Source of the DNA: an uncultured Sutterella sp.
Lineage (GTDB): Bacteria > Pseudomonadota > Gammaproteobacteria > Burkholderiales > Burkholderiaceae_F
Reading direction: 5' to 3'
DNA length: 40,095 bases
Assembly (NCBI GenBank): GCA_900538905.1
Contig: UPZS01000017.1
Span: 1-40,095 of the forward strand
The position numbers and the translations under genes were made by a program. Numbering within the stretch: the first letter of the stretch is position 1; each line of letters begins with the position of its first letter. This document shows, piece after piece, positions 30,220 to 40,076 of this stretch. A model generated the notes under the pieces. That model had not been told where the DNA came from and made no database searches. It saw only the letters and a program-made list of their open reading frames with translations.

Positions 30220-32787
30220 ATGGCGTCCGAACGCAACTTTTCCGTCAAACCGTACATCAACCTCCGAGAAAAGCTTGCCCAAAACTTTTCGGCGCACCCC
30301 CAGGTCGGCCTTTATTTGCGGCACCATACTGCCGTCATCGACAAGTTCGTCAAAGATTGCGCCGCGTTTGCCAAAGTTCCCCCCACCTGCGCGATCGCCG
30401 CGCTCGGCGGCTACGGCCGCAGAGAAATGTTCCCGTACTCGGATATCGACGTGGCGGTGCTCACCCCCGAAGGCCTCTCGCAAGCCGATCAGACCGCCAT
30501 TGCGGAGTTCGTCACCTTGCTCTGGAGCCTGGGACTGACGGTCGGCACCAATGTCCGAACCAAAGCCGAAACGCTCAAAATCACCGCCTCCGACATCACG
30601 GCGGCAACCGCCTTTTTGGAGGCGCGATGGATCTACGGAAACAAAGCTCTTTTTAAAGACACCCACGACACTTTTTTGCAGGAGCTCGACAGCCGCATGT
30701 TTTTTCGCAGCAAAATGCTCGAAATGCGGCAGCGTCACCAAAAATACGGCGACACTCCCTATGCCCTCGAACCCAACATCAAGGAAGGTTTGGGCGGTCT
30801 GCGCGACCTGCAGGTGTTTCTGTGGTACGCCAAAGCCGCCGGTTACGGCACATCCTGGAAAGAAATGGCTCAGGCAGGACTCATCACCGACACCGAGGCC
30901 TATCACTTCACGCAGTGCACGCACTTTCTGCGAGAACTGCGCATCCGCCTGCACCTCATCTGCGGCCGCCATGAAGACCGTCTGATTTTCGACGTGCAGA
31001 CAGCGCTCGCAAAAAACGCCGGCTACAAACCCAAAGGGTCGCTGCTTCCGAGCGAAGCACTCATGAAGCGCTTCTATCTCAACGCTAAGAACATCGTTCA
31101 GCTCACGCAGATCCTGGTGGCTGCCATCACCGAAAAGCTTTTCCGGCAGGCCGCGCCGCGTTTTGTGAAGAGCATCGACAATGTCTTCATCGCCCGCGGA
31201 GACATTCTCGACATCAAGAGCCGAGACGACTTTCGCAAAGACTCAACAAATATGATCCGAGCTTTCGTGCTCTTTGCCTTGCATCGGGAGTTCAAGCGCA
31301 TGTCAACGAATCTGCTGCGAGCGCTCTGGCACGAACGCTCCTCGATCGACACGGAATTTCGAAGCAACCCGATCAACAAAAAGCTCTTTCTCGATACGGT
31401 CAAACTCCGCTACGGTCCCTATCATTTTCTAAAGAACCTCAACACATGGGGCATTCTCGGACGCTTCCTGCCCGTCTGGCGACGCATCGTCGGACAGATG
31501 CAACACGATCTTTTTCACATTTACACGGTCGATCAGCACACGCTCGGCGTCGTCAAATATCTCCGCCGCCTGTCGCACTCTTCCTACGCGCACGAATACC
31601 CCTTGTGCTCGCAGATCATGAACGATATTGAAAAGCCCTGGCGTCTGACACTTGCCGGACTTTTTCACGATATTGCCAAAGGTCGCGGAGGAAGCCACTC
31701 CGAGCTTGGCGCCAAGGAAGTCAAAGCTTTTGCCGCCAACTTCGGAATCAATCCGCAAGACGCTGATTACATGGAGTTTCTGGTGGCGCAGCACCTCCTG
31801 ATGAGCACGGTTGCACAGCGCGAAGACATCACCAATCCGGAAGTGGTCGAACGCTTTGCCTCAAAGGTCGGCAACAAGGAGCGACTCGACGGTCTGTATC
31901 TTTTGACCGTCTGCGACATCCGCGCCACCAGTCCCAAGGTCTGGAACGCCTGGAAGTATCAGCTTCTCACGGATCTCTACCACAGCACATTGCTGTGCCT
32001 GGAAGCAGGTGGCGAACCCAAAACGCGGGCGGGCATTTTCGATGAACACCGCAAGAAGGCCTGCGAATTGATCGCGCAGACCGGCATGACCGAAGATGTG
32101 AGAGACGCTTTCTGGAAGGAACTCAACATCGTCTACTTCCTTCGCCATTCACCCCAGGACATCGCCTGGCACACGGTGGAACTCGCCGGATGCTCCCGCT
32201 CGCACGACCCCGTCGTCAAGTGCCGTGCGCGCCGCAAGGGCAACGTCTGCAAGGTACTTGTCTACACGCACGACCAAAAAGATCTCTTTGCCCGCGTGGT
32301 GGCTTTTTTCGAGCGCGAAGGTCTTTCGATTCTCGACGCGCGCATTCACACGACCGTCCACGGCTGGGCGCTGGACACATTCCTCGTACAGGATAAGCGC
32401 GGGCGCGATCTTAAAGCTCTCGGAGCAAGCATCGAAAAAAATCTTGCAAACGTCATCAGCTCGGCCAAGCCGCTACCCGAACCCAAAAAAGGAAAGCTCT
32501 CTCGCCGCGGCAGAAGTTTCCCTGTGACGCCAATCGTGGAAATCGAGCGCGACGAGAGTCAGCGCAGCTGGGTGCTTCGCATCACCTGCAACGACCGTAT
32601 CGGCCTTTTGTTTGCCATCGCCGTCGTGTTGGCACGACACGGCATCAACCTTGCCACCGCCAAGATCTCCACGCTCGATGAGCGCGTCGAAGACGTATTT
32701 TTGATTGACGGTCCGGCGCTGCAAAATCCCGAAGGCGTTGTGCAGGTGGAAAACGAGTTGATTGACGCCTTGATGAACGCAGCCTGA
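30220..32787 (+). CDS. glnD: bifunctional PII uridylyltransferase/uridylyl-removing enzyme
   Basis: Predicted 855 residues. GlnD senses glutamine and adds or removes UMP on PII proteins, setting nitrogen assimilation. Domains in order: nucleotidyltransferase with GGYGRREMFPYSDIDVAVL (about 65-85), the PII-UT helical region with EPNIKEGLGGLRDLQ, an HD domain with DQHTLGVVKYL and AGLFHDIAKGRGGSHS, and two C-terminal ACT domains (about 680 and 790). ATG 30220 is preferred over an upstream TTG (30187). It is an unlinked gene here; glnB is not in the window. Confidence 0.96.
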   Translation: MASERNFSVKPYINLREKLAQNFSAHPQVGLYLRHHTAVIDKFVKDCAAFAKVPPTCAIAALGGYGRREMFPYSDIDVAVLTPEGLSQADQTAIAEFVTLLWSLGLTVGTNVRTKAETLKITASDITAATAFLEARWIYGNKALFKDTHDTFLQELDSRMFFRSKMLEMRQRHQKYGDTPYALEPNIKEGLGGLRDLQVFLWYAKAAGYGTSWKEMAQAGLITDTEAYHFTQCTHFLRELRIRLHLICGRHEDRLIFDVQTALAKNAGYKPKGSLLPSEALMKRFYLNAKNIVQLTQILVAAITEKLFRQAAPRFVKSIDNVFIARGDILDIKSRDDFRKDSTNMIRAFVLFALHREFKRMSTNLLRALWHERSSIDTEFRSNPINKKLFLDTVKLRYGPYHFLKNLNTWGILGRFLPVWRRIVGQMQHDLFHIYTVDQHTLGVVKYLRRLSHSSYAHEYPLCSQIMNDIEKPWRLTLAGLFHDIAKGRGGSHSELGAKEVKAFAANFGINPQDADYMEFLVAQHLLMSTVAQREDITNPEVVERFASKVGNKERLDGLYLLTVCDIRATSPKVWNAWKYQLLTDLYHSTLLCLEAGGEPKTRAGIFDEHRKKACELIAQTGMTEDVRDAFWKELNIVYFLRHSPQDIAWHTVELAGCSRSHDPVVKCRARRKGNVCKVLVYTHDQKDLFARVVAFFEREGLSILDARIHTTVHGWALDTFLVQDKRGRDLKALGASIEKNLANVISSAKPLPEPKKGKLSRRGRSFPVTPIVEIERDESQRSWVLRITCNDRIGLLFAIAVVLARHGINLATAKISTLDERVEDVFLIDGPALQNPEGVVQVENELIDALMNAA

Positions 32788-32806
32788 TCCGGCTGCACAA
32801 ACGACG

Positions 32807-32835
32807 ACGCCGCAGAACTCTGCGGCGTTGTGTTG
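32807..32835. terminator. terminator between glnD and gltA
   Basis: ACGCCGCAGA (32807-32816) pairs with TCTGCGGCGT (32819-32828), followed by TGTGTT on +. Both genes converge here. The T-run is interrupted. Confidence 0.65.
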
Positions 32836-32842
32836 TGCGAAT

Positions 32843-34150
32843 TTAGCGCTCTTCGATCGGCTTGACGTGGCGCTCCGTGCAACCGGTAAAGAGTTGACGG
32901 GGTCGACCGATGCGGAAGGCCGGATCATCGATCATCTCGTTGAGCTGAGCAAACCAGCCCACGGTACGGGCCATTGCAAAAATGGCCGTAAAGAGCGGCA
33001 TGGGAATGCCGATCGCCTTTTGTACGATACCCGAATAGAAATCAACATTCGGGTAAAGATTGCGAGAAATGAAGTATTCGTCTTCTAGGGCAATTTTTTC
33101 CAAAGCCAAGGCAAGCTTGAAAATGGGCGAATCGTGCAAACCGAGTTCATCGAGCACTTCGTAGCAAGTTTCGCGCATGAGCTTGGCTCGAGGATCGTAG
33201 TTCTTGTAGACACGGTGCCCGAACCCCATCAAGCGCACGCCACTCGACTTGTCCTTGACCTTCTTGATGAAGTCGCCGATTTTCGCGATGCCGCCCTCTT
33301 CCTGGATGTGATAGAGCATCGAGAGCGTCGCTTCGTTGGCGCCGCCGTGCTGCGGACCCCACAGACAAGCTACGCCCGCGGCAATGGCCGCAAAGGGACT
33401 CGTGCCGGAACTTGCGCACAGACGTACGGTCGAAGTTGATGCATTCTGCTCATGGTCAGCATGCAGAATGAAGATGCGGTCGATAGCGCGCGTGAGCACA
33501 TCGTTGATCTTGTATTCCTCACACGGAATCGCAAACATCATGCGCATGAAGTTGGCCGAATAGGACAAATCGTTGCGCGGATAAATGTAGGGTTCGCCCA
33601 CCGAATACTTGTAAGTCATGGCGACAAGACCGGGCATCTTGCCGATGAGCTGCACGGCAGCCATGGCTCGCTGCTCGGGATCGAGCAGGTTGCAGCTCTT
33701 GGGATAGAACGCGGACATGGCTCCGATCAGGCCGGTCAAAACCGCCATCGGATGTGCATCGCGGCGGAACCCCTGCAGGAAGAGATGCATCGACTCGTGA
33801 ATGAGCGTGTGGTGCATCACGAGGTACTCGAAGTCTTCCTTTTCTTTTGCGTTGGGCAATTCGCCTTTGAGAAGCAGATAACAGACTTCAAGGTAGTCGC
33901 AGTTGCGGGCGAGCTCCTCGATCGGATAGCCGCGATAGAGCAGTTTGCCCGCCGCGCCGTCAATGTACGTAATGGCGCTCTTGCAGGAGGCCGTGCTCAT
34001 GAAGCCCGGGTCGTATGTGAACTTTCCCGTCTTCTTGTAGAGCGTCGAAATGTCGATGACTTCCGGACCGACGGAGCCGGGCAGAACCGGCAGGCTAACT
34101 TCCGGCGAACCGTCGGAAAACACGAGTTTTACTGATTTTTCTTCAGCCAC
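32843..34150 (-). CDS. gltA: citrate synthase (type II)
   Basis: Predicted 435 residues. It joins acetyl-CoA and oxaloacetate. Motifs: [10 protein letters not shown] (catalytic His), [15 protein letters not shown] (His and substrate Arg), and [15 protein letters not shown]. The true start is taken as GTG at 34150, which has GGAGG 7 bases upstream; a longer frame opening with TTG at 34177 would put that ribosome site inside the gene. It is the last gene of the suc-lpd-gltA run, 115 bases after the lpd stop, and may have its own promoter. Confidence 0.96.
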   Translation of the reverse strand: MAEEKSVKLVFSDGSPEVSLPVLPGSVGPEVIDISTLYKKTGKFTYDPGFMSTASCKSAITYIDGAAGKLLYRGYPIEELARNCDYLEVCYLLLKGELPNAKEKEDFEYLVMHHTLIHESMHLFLQGFRRDAHPMAVLTGLIGAMSAFYPKSCNLLDPEQRAMAAVQLIGKMPGLVAMTYKYSVGEPYIYPRNDLSYSANFMRMMFAIPCEEYKINDVLTRAIDRIFILHADHEQNASTSTVRLCASSGTSPFAAIAAGVACLWGPQHGGANEATLSMLYHIQEEGGIAKIGDFIKKVKDKSSGVRLMGFGHRVYKNYDPRAKLMRETCYEVLDELGLHDSPIFKLALALEKIALEDEYFISRNLYPNVDFYSGIVQKAIGIPMPLFTAIFAMARTVGWFAQLNEMIDDPAFRIGRPRQLFTGCTERHVKPIEER

Positions 34151-34265
34151 GACACTTCCTCCGTTATGGGTGTCCAAGCAAAATTCAGATGTGCCGCAAG
34201 TGCCTACAGCCGCCTTTGCCGCACCTTAACGGATCAAAATAATAGCCCCGACTAGGCGCTTTTGC

Positions 34266-35696
34266 TTATTTTCGCCTCTTCTCGGAAACACGCAGACTGG
34301 CAAAGGCCGCATCCTGAATTGTCTCGGACATGCCGGGGTGCGGCCAGATAACAAGCGACAGATCCTCGTCGGTCGCCCCAAACGCAATGGCCTGCGCCAG
34401 AGCAGACACGAGGTCTCCGGCAGCAGCGCCCACGACCTGAGCACCCACTAGGCGTCCGGTTGATTCTTCGCAGACCAGTTCGACAAAACCAGCCGTTTCA
34501 TCACAGGCTCTCGCCATGGCGTTATGCGCAAAAGCGGCTTTGCCCGTGCGAACGGCCATTCCGGCTTCTTGCGCAGCGTCTTTACTCAATCCGACCCAGG
34601 CGAACTCAGGATGCGTATAGACGACGGAAGGCACCGGCGCGACATGCGCAGGACGCACGCCGCCGGCGATGCGCTCGGCCACGGCGCGGCCTTCGTCGGA
34701 AGCCTTATGCGCAAGCTGCGGACCTTTGACGATGTCTCCTATGGCCCACACACCGGGCAAATTGGTACGGCACTGATCATCGGTTTCAACAATGCCTGCG
34801 GGATTCACGGCCAAGCCTACCGCCTGAGGATTGACGCCTTCGACAGCGGAACTTCTGCCGATTGCCACAAGAAGTTTTTCAAACGTGCGCGTTTCCTTGA
34901 CGCCGTCGCGCTCGAACGTGACGTTGACGCCTTCTGCGCAACGCTGCACGTCAATAATGAGCACTCCCAGTTCAAACTGTAGCCCCTGCTCAGAGAGAAT
35001 CTTGCGTGCCGTTTCGCTAACGGTCCTTCCGGCAAAGGACAAAACGTCGGCCGCCATGTCGAAAACGGTCACGGCGCAGCCCAAGCGAGACCAGACGCTT
35101 CCGAGTTCAAGCCCGATCACGCCGGCACCGATAATGCCGAGACTCTTCGGAGGCTCCTTAAATGCCAAAGCACCGCTATTGGAACACACCACTTCTTCGT
35201 CAAACTGAAGCCCCGGCAAGGCACGAGGCTTGGTGCCGCAGGCAACGATCACGTGTTTGGCCTGCAGTCGTTGACCGCCTGCCGTCTCAAGTTCCCAACC
35301 AGTCTGCGTCTTTGCGCGAAAAACGACTTTTTCGGCAACGAACTCAACGCCCGCTTTCTTAAAAAGCATCGCAACGCCGCGATTGGAATCCTTCACCGCT
35401 TTGGCACGGTGGCGCTGCATCTGATCAAAGTCCATAACCGGAATAACAGGCTTCAAACCGAAAGCTGACGAGCCCTTCCTTGCCTTTGCATAAGCCAGAC
35501 TTGCAGCCAAAAGCGCCTTACTCGGCACACATCCGACATTGGCACAGGTGCCGCCGAGAGCACCAGACTCTCCGTCATCAGGATTGACCATCGGATCAAG
35601 GCAGACCGTCTTTAAGCCGAGCTCTGCGGCGCGTACCGCTGCAGCATAGCCACCGGGCCCGGCACCAATCACCGCCACGTCATAGAGTGCGTCCAT
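34266..35696 (-). CDS. lpd: dihydrolipoyl dehydrogenase (E3)
   Basis: Predicted 476 residues. E3 reoxidises the lipoyl groups of the 2-oxoglutarate dehydrogenase complex, passing electrons to NAD+ by FAD and a redox disulfide. Seen: GAGPGGY FAD motif at 11-17, active-site GGTCANVGCVPSK (C51, C56), second nucleotide motif GAGVIGLELGSV, and C-terminal WPHPGMSET with the His-Glu dyad. AAGGAAA lies 8 bases before the ATG. It lies just after sucB. Confidence 0.96.
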   Translation of the reverse strand: MDALYDVAVIGAGPGGYAAAVRAAELGLKTVCLDPMVNPDDGESGALGGTCANVGCVPSKALLAASLAYAKARKGSSAFGLKPVIPVMDFDQMQRHRAKAVKDSNRGVAMLFKKAGVEFVAEKVVFRAKTQTGWELETAGGQRLQAKHVIVACGTKPRALPGLQFDEEVVCSNSGALAFKEPPKSLGIIGAGVIGLELGSVWSRLGCAVTVFDMAADVLSFAGRTVSETARKILSEQGLQFELGVLIIDVQRCAEGVNVTFERDGVKETRTFEKLLVAIGRSSAVEGVNPQAVGLAVNPAGIVETDDQCRTNLPGVWAIGDIVKGPQLAHKASDEGRAVAERIAGGVRPAHVAPVPSVVYTHPEFAWVGLSKDAAQEAGMAVRTGKAAFAHNAMARACDETAGFVELVCEESTGRLVGAQVVGAAAGDLVSALAQAIAFGATDEDLSLVIWPHPGMSETIQDAAFASLRVSEKRRK

Positions 35697-35712
35697 CGTG
35701 TTTTTCCTTTTC

Positions 35713-36969
35713 TCAAATGTCCAAAAGCATCACGGTGGGATCCTCAAGCGCTGCCTTCATCGCGCCGAGACCCAGCACGGCTTCGCGTCCGTCAATGAGG
35801 CGATGATCGTAGGAAAGCGCCAGATAGTTCATGGGACGAATGACGATTTCACCGTTGACCACGACAGGACGTTCCTTGGTGGCATGAATACCCAAAATAG
35901 CCGATTGGGGCGGATTGATGATAGGAGTGGAAAGCATCGAACCGAAAACGCCGCCGTTGCTCACGGTAAAAGTGCCGCCGGAAAGTTCTTCGATCGACAG
36001 CTTGCCCGCTTGGGCTCGTTTAGCAAAGTCGGCAATCTCAAGTTCGATTTGCGCAAAACTTTTTTGATCAGCGTTGCGCACCACGGGAACCACCAAACCG
36101 CGCTCCGTACCGACGGCAACGCCAATGTCAAAGTAGCTGTGATAAATGATGTCGGTGCCGTCAATCGAGGCATTCAGTACCGGAAACTTTTCAAGTGCGT
36201 AAACGGCGGCCTTAACAAAGAATGACATGAAGCCCAGCTTTATGCCATGGCGTCGCTCAAACTTTTCTTTGTATCGGGCACGCAGCGCGATGACCGCGCT
36301 CATATCCACTTCGTTAAAAGTGGTGAGCTGCGCGGACCCGGCAAGACTCTGAACCAAACGCTCTGCCACGCGGCGGCGAAGGCGTGTCATCGGAACACGG
36401 TCCTCCTTGCGGCCGTACGGATCGGGCGCGATCGGTTCGTGGGCTGAGATGGCTGAAGCAGGCGACGCCGCGGACTTCGGAGTCGCAACCTCGCGCGGCG
36501 CAAATTCGACAATCTTGGGGGGAACCGAAGACTCTGCCGCCGCAAGCGCATCAACCCTAGTAATACGGTTTCCTGGCCCCGTACCGATCACGGTCTTAGC
36601 ATCAATGCCGGCAGCGGCAAGAACGGCGGCTGCTGACGGCATGACACGCGGTTCGGTAACGGTTTCCTCTACCGGTGCAGGAGACGGAGCTCTGCTCGAG
36701 TCGGTAGAAGCAGAAGCGCTCACGGAAGCATCGGTATCAATCACGGCGATCACTTCGCCCGAAACAACCGTTTGACCGTTTTGCGCTCGAATTTCAGCAA
36801 GCTGACCTGCCGCAGGCGACGGCACTTCCAGCACCACCTTGTCGGTTTCGATCTCAATGAGAATTTCATCGGCGGCTACGATGTCGCCCGGCTTGCGTTT
36901 CCATTCCAGAAGCGTCGCTTCGCTCACGGATTCGGAGAGTTCGGGGACTTTCACTTGTACGGTATTCAT
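35713..36969 (-). CDS. sucB: dihydrolipoyl succinyltransferase, 2-oxoglutarate dehydrogenase E2
   Basis: Predicted 418 residues. Domains in order: one lipoyl domain (1-78) with the modified Lys in [14 protein letters not shown], a Pro/Ala/Glu-rich linker, a peripheral-subunit-binding domain (about 108-145, [29 protein letters not shown]), a second linker, and the catalytic domain (about 195-418) with the [12 protein letters not shown] active site and a conserved LLLDI-like end. It is linked to sucA (48 bases) and lpd (16 bases). Confidence 0.97.
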   Translation of the reverse strand: MNTVQVKVPELSESVSEATLLEWKRKPGDIVAADEILIEIETDKVVLEVPSPAAGQLAEIRAQNGQTVVSGEVIAVIDTDASVSASASTDSSRAPSPAPVEETVTEPRVMPSAAAVLAAAGIDAKTVIGTGPGNRITRVDALAAAESSVPPKIVEFAPREVATPKSAASPASAISAHEPIAPDPYGRKEDRVPMTRLRRRVAERLVQSLAGSAQLTTFNEVDMSAVIALRARYKEKFERRHGIKLGFMSFFVKAAVYALEKFPVLNASIDGTDIIYHSYFDIGVAVGTERGLVVPVVRNADQKSFAQIELEIADFAKRAQAGKLSIEELSGGTFTVSNGGVFGSMLSTPIINPPQSAILGIHATKERPVVVNGEIVIRPMNYLALSYDHRLIDGREAVLGLGAMKAALEDPTVMLLDI

Positions 36970-37017
36970 AGCTGTGTTCTCTGTGTGTGTTTTTATTCTT
37001 TCTGTGGGGGCTTTGCT

Positions 37018-39876
37018 TTAGGCAGTCAGCACAAAACCTTTGATCGGGGCAAAAGCCGCATCCTGCAGATCCTTGAGTTGCTGCGCGTGGCGAGCACTGT
37101 AGCCCACCGCAGGCGACGGGCTTTCAGGGCGACCGGCATAGGCTAACCGCATACCTGGGCGCATGTTCATGAGAATGCGCGTCTTGGCGTAATTCCAAAC
37201 GCCTTGATTCTGCGGTTCGTCCTGACACCAGACAATCTCACCGGCGTCGGGGTAACGGTCAATGACAGACTTAACCTGCTTGTGCGGGAACGGGTAGAGC
37301 TGTTCCATGCGTACGATCGCGTAATGCTTCTGAGCCTCTTCGTTGATTTCAGCACGACGGCGCACCAGATCGTAATAGACACGGCCGGAGCAGAAGACAA
37401 TGCGGCGCACGATTTCGGGCGAATCGCACGCGTCGTCGATTACTGTACGGAAAAAACCTTCGGAAAGTTCCGTCAAATCATTGGAGGCTGCCTTGTTGCG
37501 CAACAAAGACTTCGGCGTAAAGACGATGAGCGGCTTGCGTGCCTTTTGAAGCATTTGAAGCCGTATCAGATGGAACATCTGGGCCGCGCAAGAAGGCTGG
37601 ACCACGCGCATATTGTCACCTGCACACAGCTGCAAGTAACGTTCAATGCGCGCCGAAGAATGTTCAGGTCCCTGCCCCTCATAGCCGTGCGGCAACAGCA
37701 GAACCAGTCCGCAGAGGCGTCCCCATTTGACTTCGCCGGAGCTGATGAACTGATCGATCACAACCTGGGCGCCGTTGGCAAAGTCGCCGAACTGAGCCTC
37801 CCAGAGCACCAACGCATCGGGAGCGGCTGTCGCATAGCCGTATTCGAACCCGAGCACGGCGTTTTCAGACAACACCGAGTCGATCACGGTAAAGGGAGCC
37901 GCTTCGGGGCCGAGATGCTGCAGCGGAACGTAGTCGCCCTCATCCCACTTTTCGCGCTTTTGGTCGTGCAACACGGCATGACGATGACTGAACGTACCGC
38001 GGCCGCTGTCTTCCCCCGTAAGGCGCACGGCGTAGCCTGCCGACAAAAGCGTCGCGTAGGCCAAGTGTTCGGCCATACCCCAGTCGACTCTGAGTTCGCC
38101 TGCAGCCATCCGGCGTCGGTCAGCAACGACCTTGGCAACGATCGGATGCAGTTCGAAGGTTTCGGGCAACGTGGTGATCATCTGCCCCAAACGAGTAAGT
38201 TCGGCCATCGGCACGCGGGTATCGATGTCATTACTCAAAACACCGCCTGCAAATCGAGTCCAATCAGCGCGGTAGCGGTGACGTTCGGTGAGAATGTTCA
38301 GCGGCAGAGGCGGACGGCCTTCCTTGAGTCGGGCCTTCACCTCCTCTCGCATCTGTTCACTTTCCTCGAGCGAAACAACGCCGGCACCGTCAAGCTTTTG
38401 AGCGTACAGGGCGCGCGTTCCGGGATGCTTGCCGATGGCCCGATACATCAAAGGCTGAGTGACCGCAGGCGTATCCTGCTCGTTGTGGCCTAACTTACGG
38501 AAACAAACAATGTCAAGTACAGCATCCTTTTGGAACGTCCGCTGAAATTCACAAACAAGTTCAGCCGCATAAGCAACGGCATCAGGATCGTCTCCGTTAA
38601 CATGCAATACGGGAGCCTCGATAAGCTTGGCAGGATCCGTGCAATAGGTCATCGACCCCTTGTCACGAGGGTCGGACGTTGTAAAGCCGATCTGGTTGTT
38701 GATGACGATGTGAACCGTACCGCCCGTTCCGTAACCACGGGTATCGGCAAGGTTGAGTGTTTCCATCACTACGCCCTGGCCTGGGAAAGCTGCGTCACCG
38801 TGCACCATCACACCCAAAACCAAACGTTCCGCCGCTTTGCCCCCACCTCTGCGATCCTGCCGCGCACGGACACTGCCGACAACGACCGGATCAACAATCT
38901 CAAGATGAGACGGATTGAATTCCAATGCCAGGTGAATATGGCGACCGTCTACCATCATGTCGGAAGAAAAGCCGTTGTGGTACTTGACATCGCCGGCGGG
39001 TAAATTGGATGCTGCGACACCTTCGAATTCTGCAAAGAGATCCTGCGGACTCTTTCCGATAATGTTGACGAGAACGTTGAGCCTTCCGCGATGGGCCATA
39101 CCGATCACGCACTCTTCGACACCGGCGTGCGCAGCCTGCTGCACCACGGTCTGCATGGCCGTGATGAAAGATTCGCCACCCTCGAGACTGAATCGCTTTT
39201 GACCAACGTAACGGGTGTGAAGGAATCGCTCAAGACCTTCGGCTGCCGTCAGACCTTCGAGAATCTTACGGCGACGTTCAGCCGTGTACATCGGTCGAGA
39301 ACGACTGCGCTCGAGTTTTTCCTGCCACCAGCGCTTTTGGACCGGATCAGAGATATACATGAATTCGGCGCCGATCGAGCTGCAATATGTCTCGCGCAAG
39401 GCGGTGAGCAGCGTGCGCAACGGCATTTTGTTAGCGCCGAAATAGGTGTTAGTGATGTGAAACTCTGTGTCGAGATCTGCGTCCGTCAAGCCATAGAAAT
39501 CTGGATCGAGCTCAGGAATCACCGGCGCCTCGTGACGCTTGAGAGGATCAAGCTGAGCACGGCGTGTACCGAGCACACGATAGGCGGCAATGAGTTGCTG
39601 CACGAAAACCTGTTTACCGGCGATTTCCAGATCCTGACGGCTGACATCGCAAACGACACCAGCATGGGGCCTATTTGCAAGGCTCGTGACAATTTCCGAA
39701 TGTAGCGCTTCGCGGCAGATGTCTCCAGCGTCTTCCATAAGCATCTGAGCGAAATAGTTGCGCCACTGCTCGGAGACCGAGGCCGGGTCCTTGAGCCAGC
39801 TTTCGTAGAAGGACTCAATGTAGGAAGCGTTGGGGCCGTTCAGCCAGCTTGACTGTTCGAGGTCTTTGATGGGCAT
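37018..39876 (-). CDS. sucA: 2-oxoglutarate dehydrogenase E1
   Basis: Predicted 952 residues. The thiamine-diphosphate enzyme decarboxylates 2-oxoglutarate and passes succinyl to the E2 lipoyl arm. It begins SSWLNGPNASYIESFYESW, the family N-terminus. Motifs: IGMAHRGRLNVL, GDVKYHNGFS, HGDAAFPGQGVVMETLNL, GHNEQDTP, and a QLYPFPHKQV segment near the end. ATG 39876 is chosen to match the family start; 13 more residues from 39915 are rejected. It is the first gene of sucA-sucB-lpd, with the operon promoter expected between 39880 and 40030. Confidence 0.97.
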   Translation of the reverse strand: MPIKDLEQSSWLNGPNASYIESFYESWLKDPASVSEQWRNYFAQMLMEDAGDICREALHSEIVTSLANRPHAGVVCDVSRQDLEIAGKQVFVQQLIAAYRVLGTRRAQLDPLKRHEAPVIPELDPDFYGLTDADLDTEFHITNTYFGANKMPLRTLLTALRETYCSSIGAEFMYISDPVQKRWWQEKLERSRSRPMYTAERRRKILEGLTAAEGLERFLHTRYVGQKRFSLEGGESFITAMQTVVQQAAHAGVEECVIGMAHRGRLNVLVNIIGKSPQDLFAEFEGVAASNLPAGDVKYHNGFSSDMMVDGRHIHLALEFNPSHLEIVDPVVVGSVRARQDRRGGGKAAERLVLGVMVHGDAAFPGQGVVMETLNLADTRGYGTGGTVHIVINNQIGFTTSDPRDKGSMTYCTDPAKLIEAPVLHVNGDDPDAVAYAAELVCEFQRTFQKDAVLDIVCFRKLGHNEQDTPAVTQPLMYRAIGKHPGTRALYAQKLDGAGVVSLEESEQMREEVKARLKEGRPPLPLNILTERHRYRADWTRFAGGVLSNDIDTRVPMAELTRLGQMITTLPETFELHPIVAKVVADRRRMAAGELRVDWGMAEHLAYATLLSAGYAVRLTGEDSGRGTFSHRHAVLHDQKREKWDEGDYVPLQHLGPEAAPFTVIDSVLSENAVLGFEYGYATAAPDALVLWEAQFGDFANGAQVVIDQFISSGEVKWGRLCGLVLLLPHGYEGQGPEHSSARIERYLQLCAGDNMRVVQPSCAAQMFHLIRLQMLQKARKPLIVFTPKSLLRNKAASNDLTELSEGFFRTVIDDACDSPEIVRRIVFCSGRVYYDLVRRRAEINEEAQKHYAIVRMEQLYPFPHKQVKSVIDRYPDAGEIVWCQDEPQNQGVWNYAKTRILMNMRPGMRLAYAGRPESPSPAVGYSARHAQQLKDLQDAAFAPIKGFVLTA

Positions 39877-40028
39877 TTCCTGTTCTCTGAGAATCCAAGT
39901 CGACGAACAAAGCACAAGTGCTTTTCACACTCGGTTTATTCGGATCCAGAGTAAGGATACAGAGAGCAGAACGGGAATGGGCTAGGAGTAGGTCTTTCGG
40001 ACAGGTGGAATTTGAAACAGCACATAAA

Positions 40029-40065
40029 CGAAACCCCCGAAGGAGAGACTCCAACGGGGGTTCGC
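40029..40065 (-). terminator. intrinsic terminator after the rRNA operon
   Basis: AACCCCCG (40032-40039) pairs with CGGGGGTT (40055-40062). On the minus strand it is followed by TCGTTTATG. It lies just downstream of the 5S gene and upstream of the suc operon. Confidence 0.8.
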
Positions 40066-40076
40066 TTTAATGATTT

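Noticed and set aside
37204..38493. 429-codon open frame on + opposite sucA
   Set aside because: It is antisense to a clear sucA; the sucA frame has full family motifs, and long antisense frames are common in GC-rich codons.
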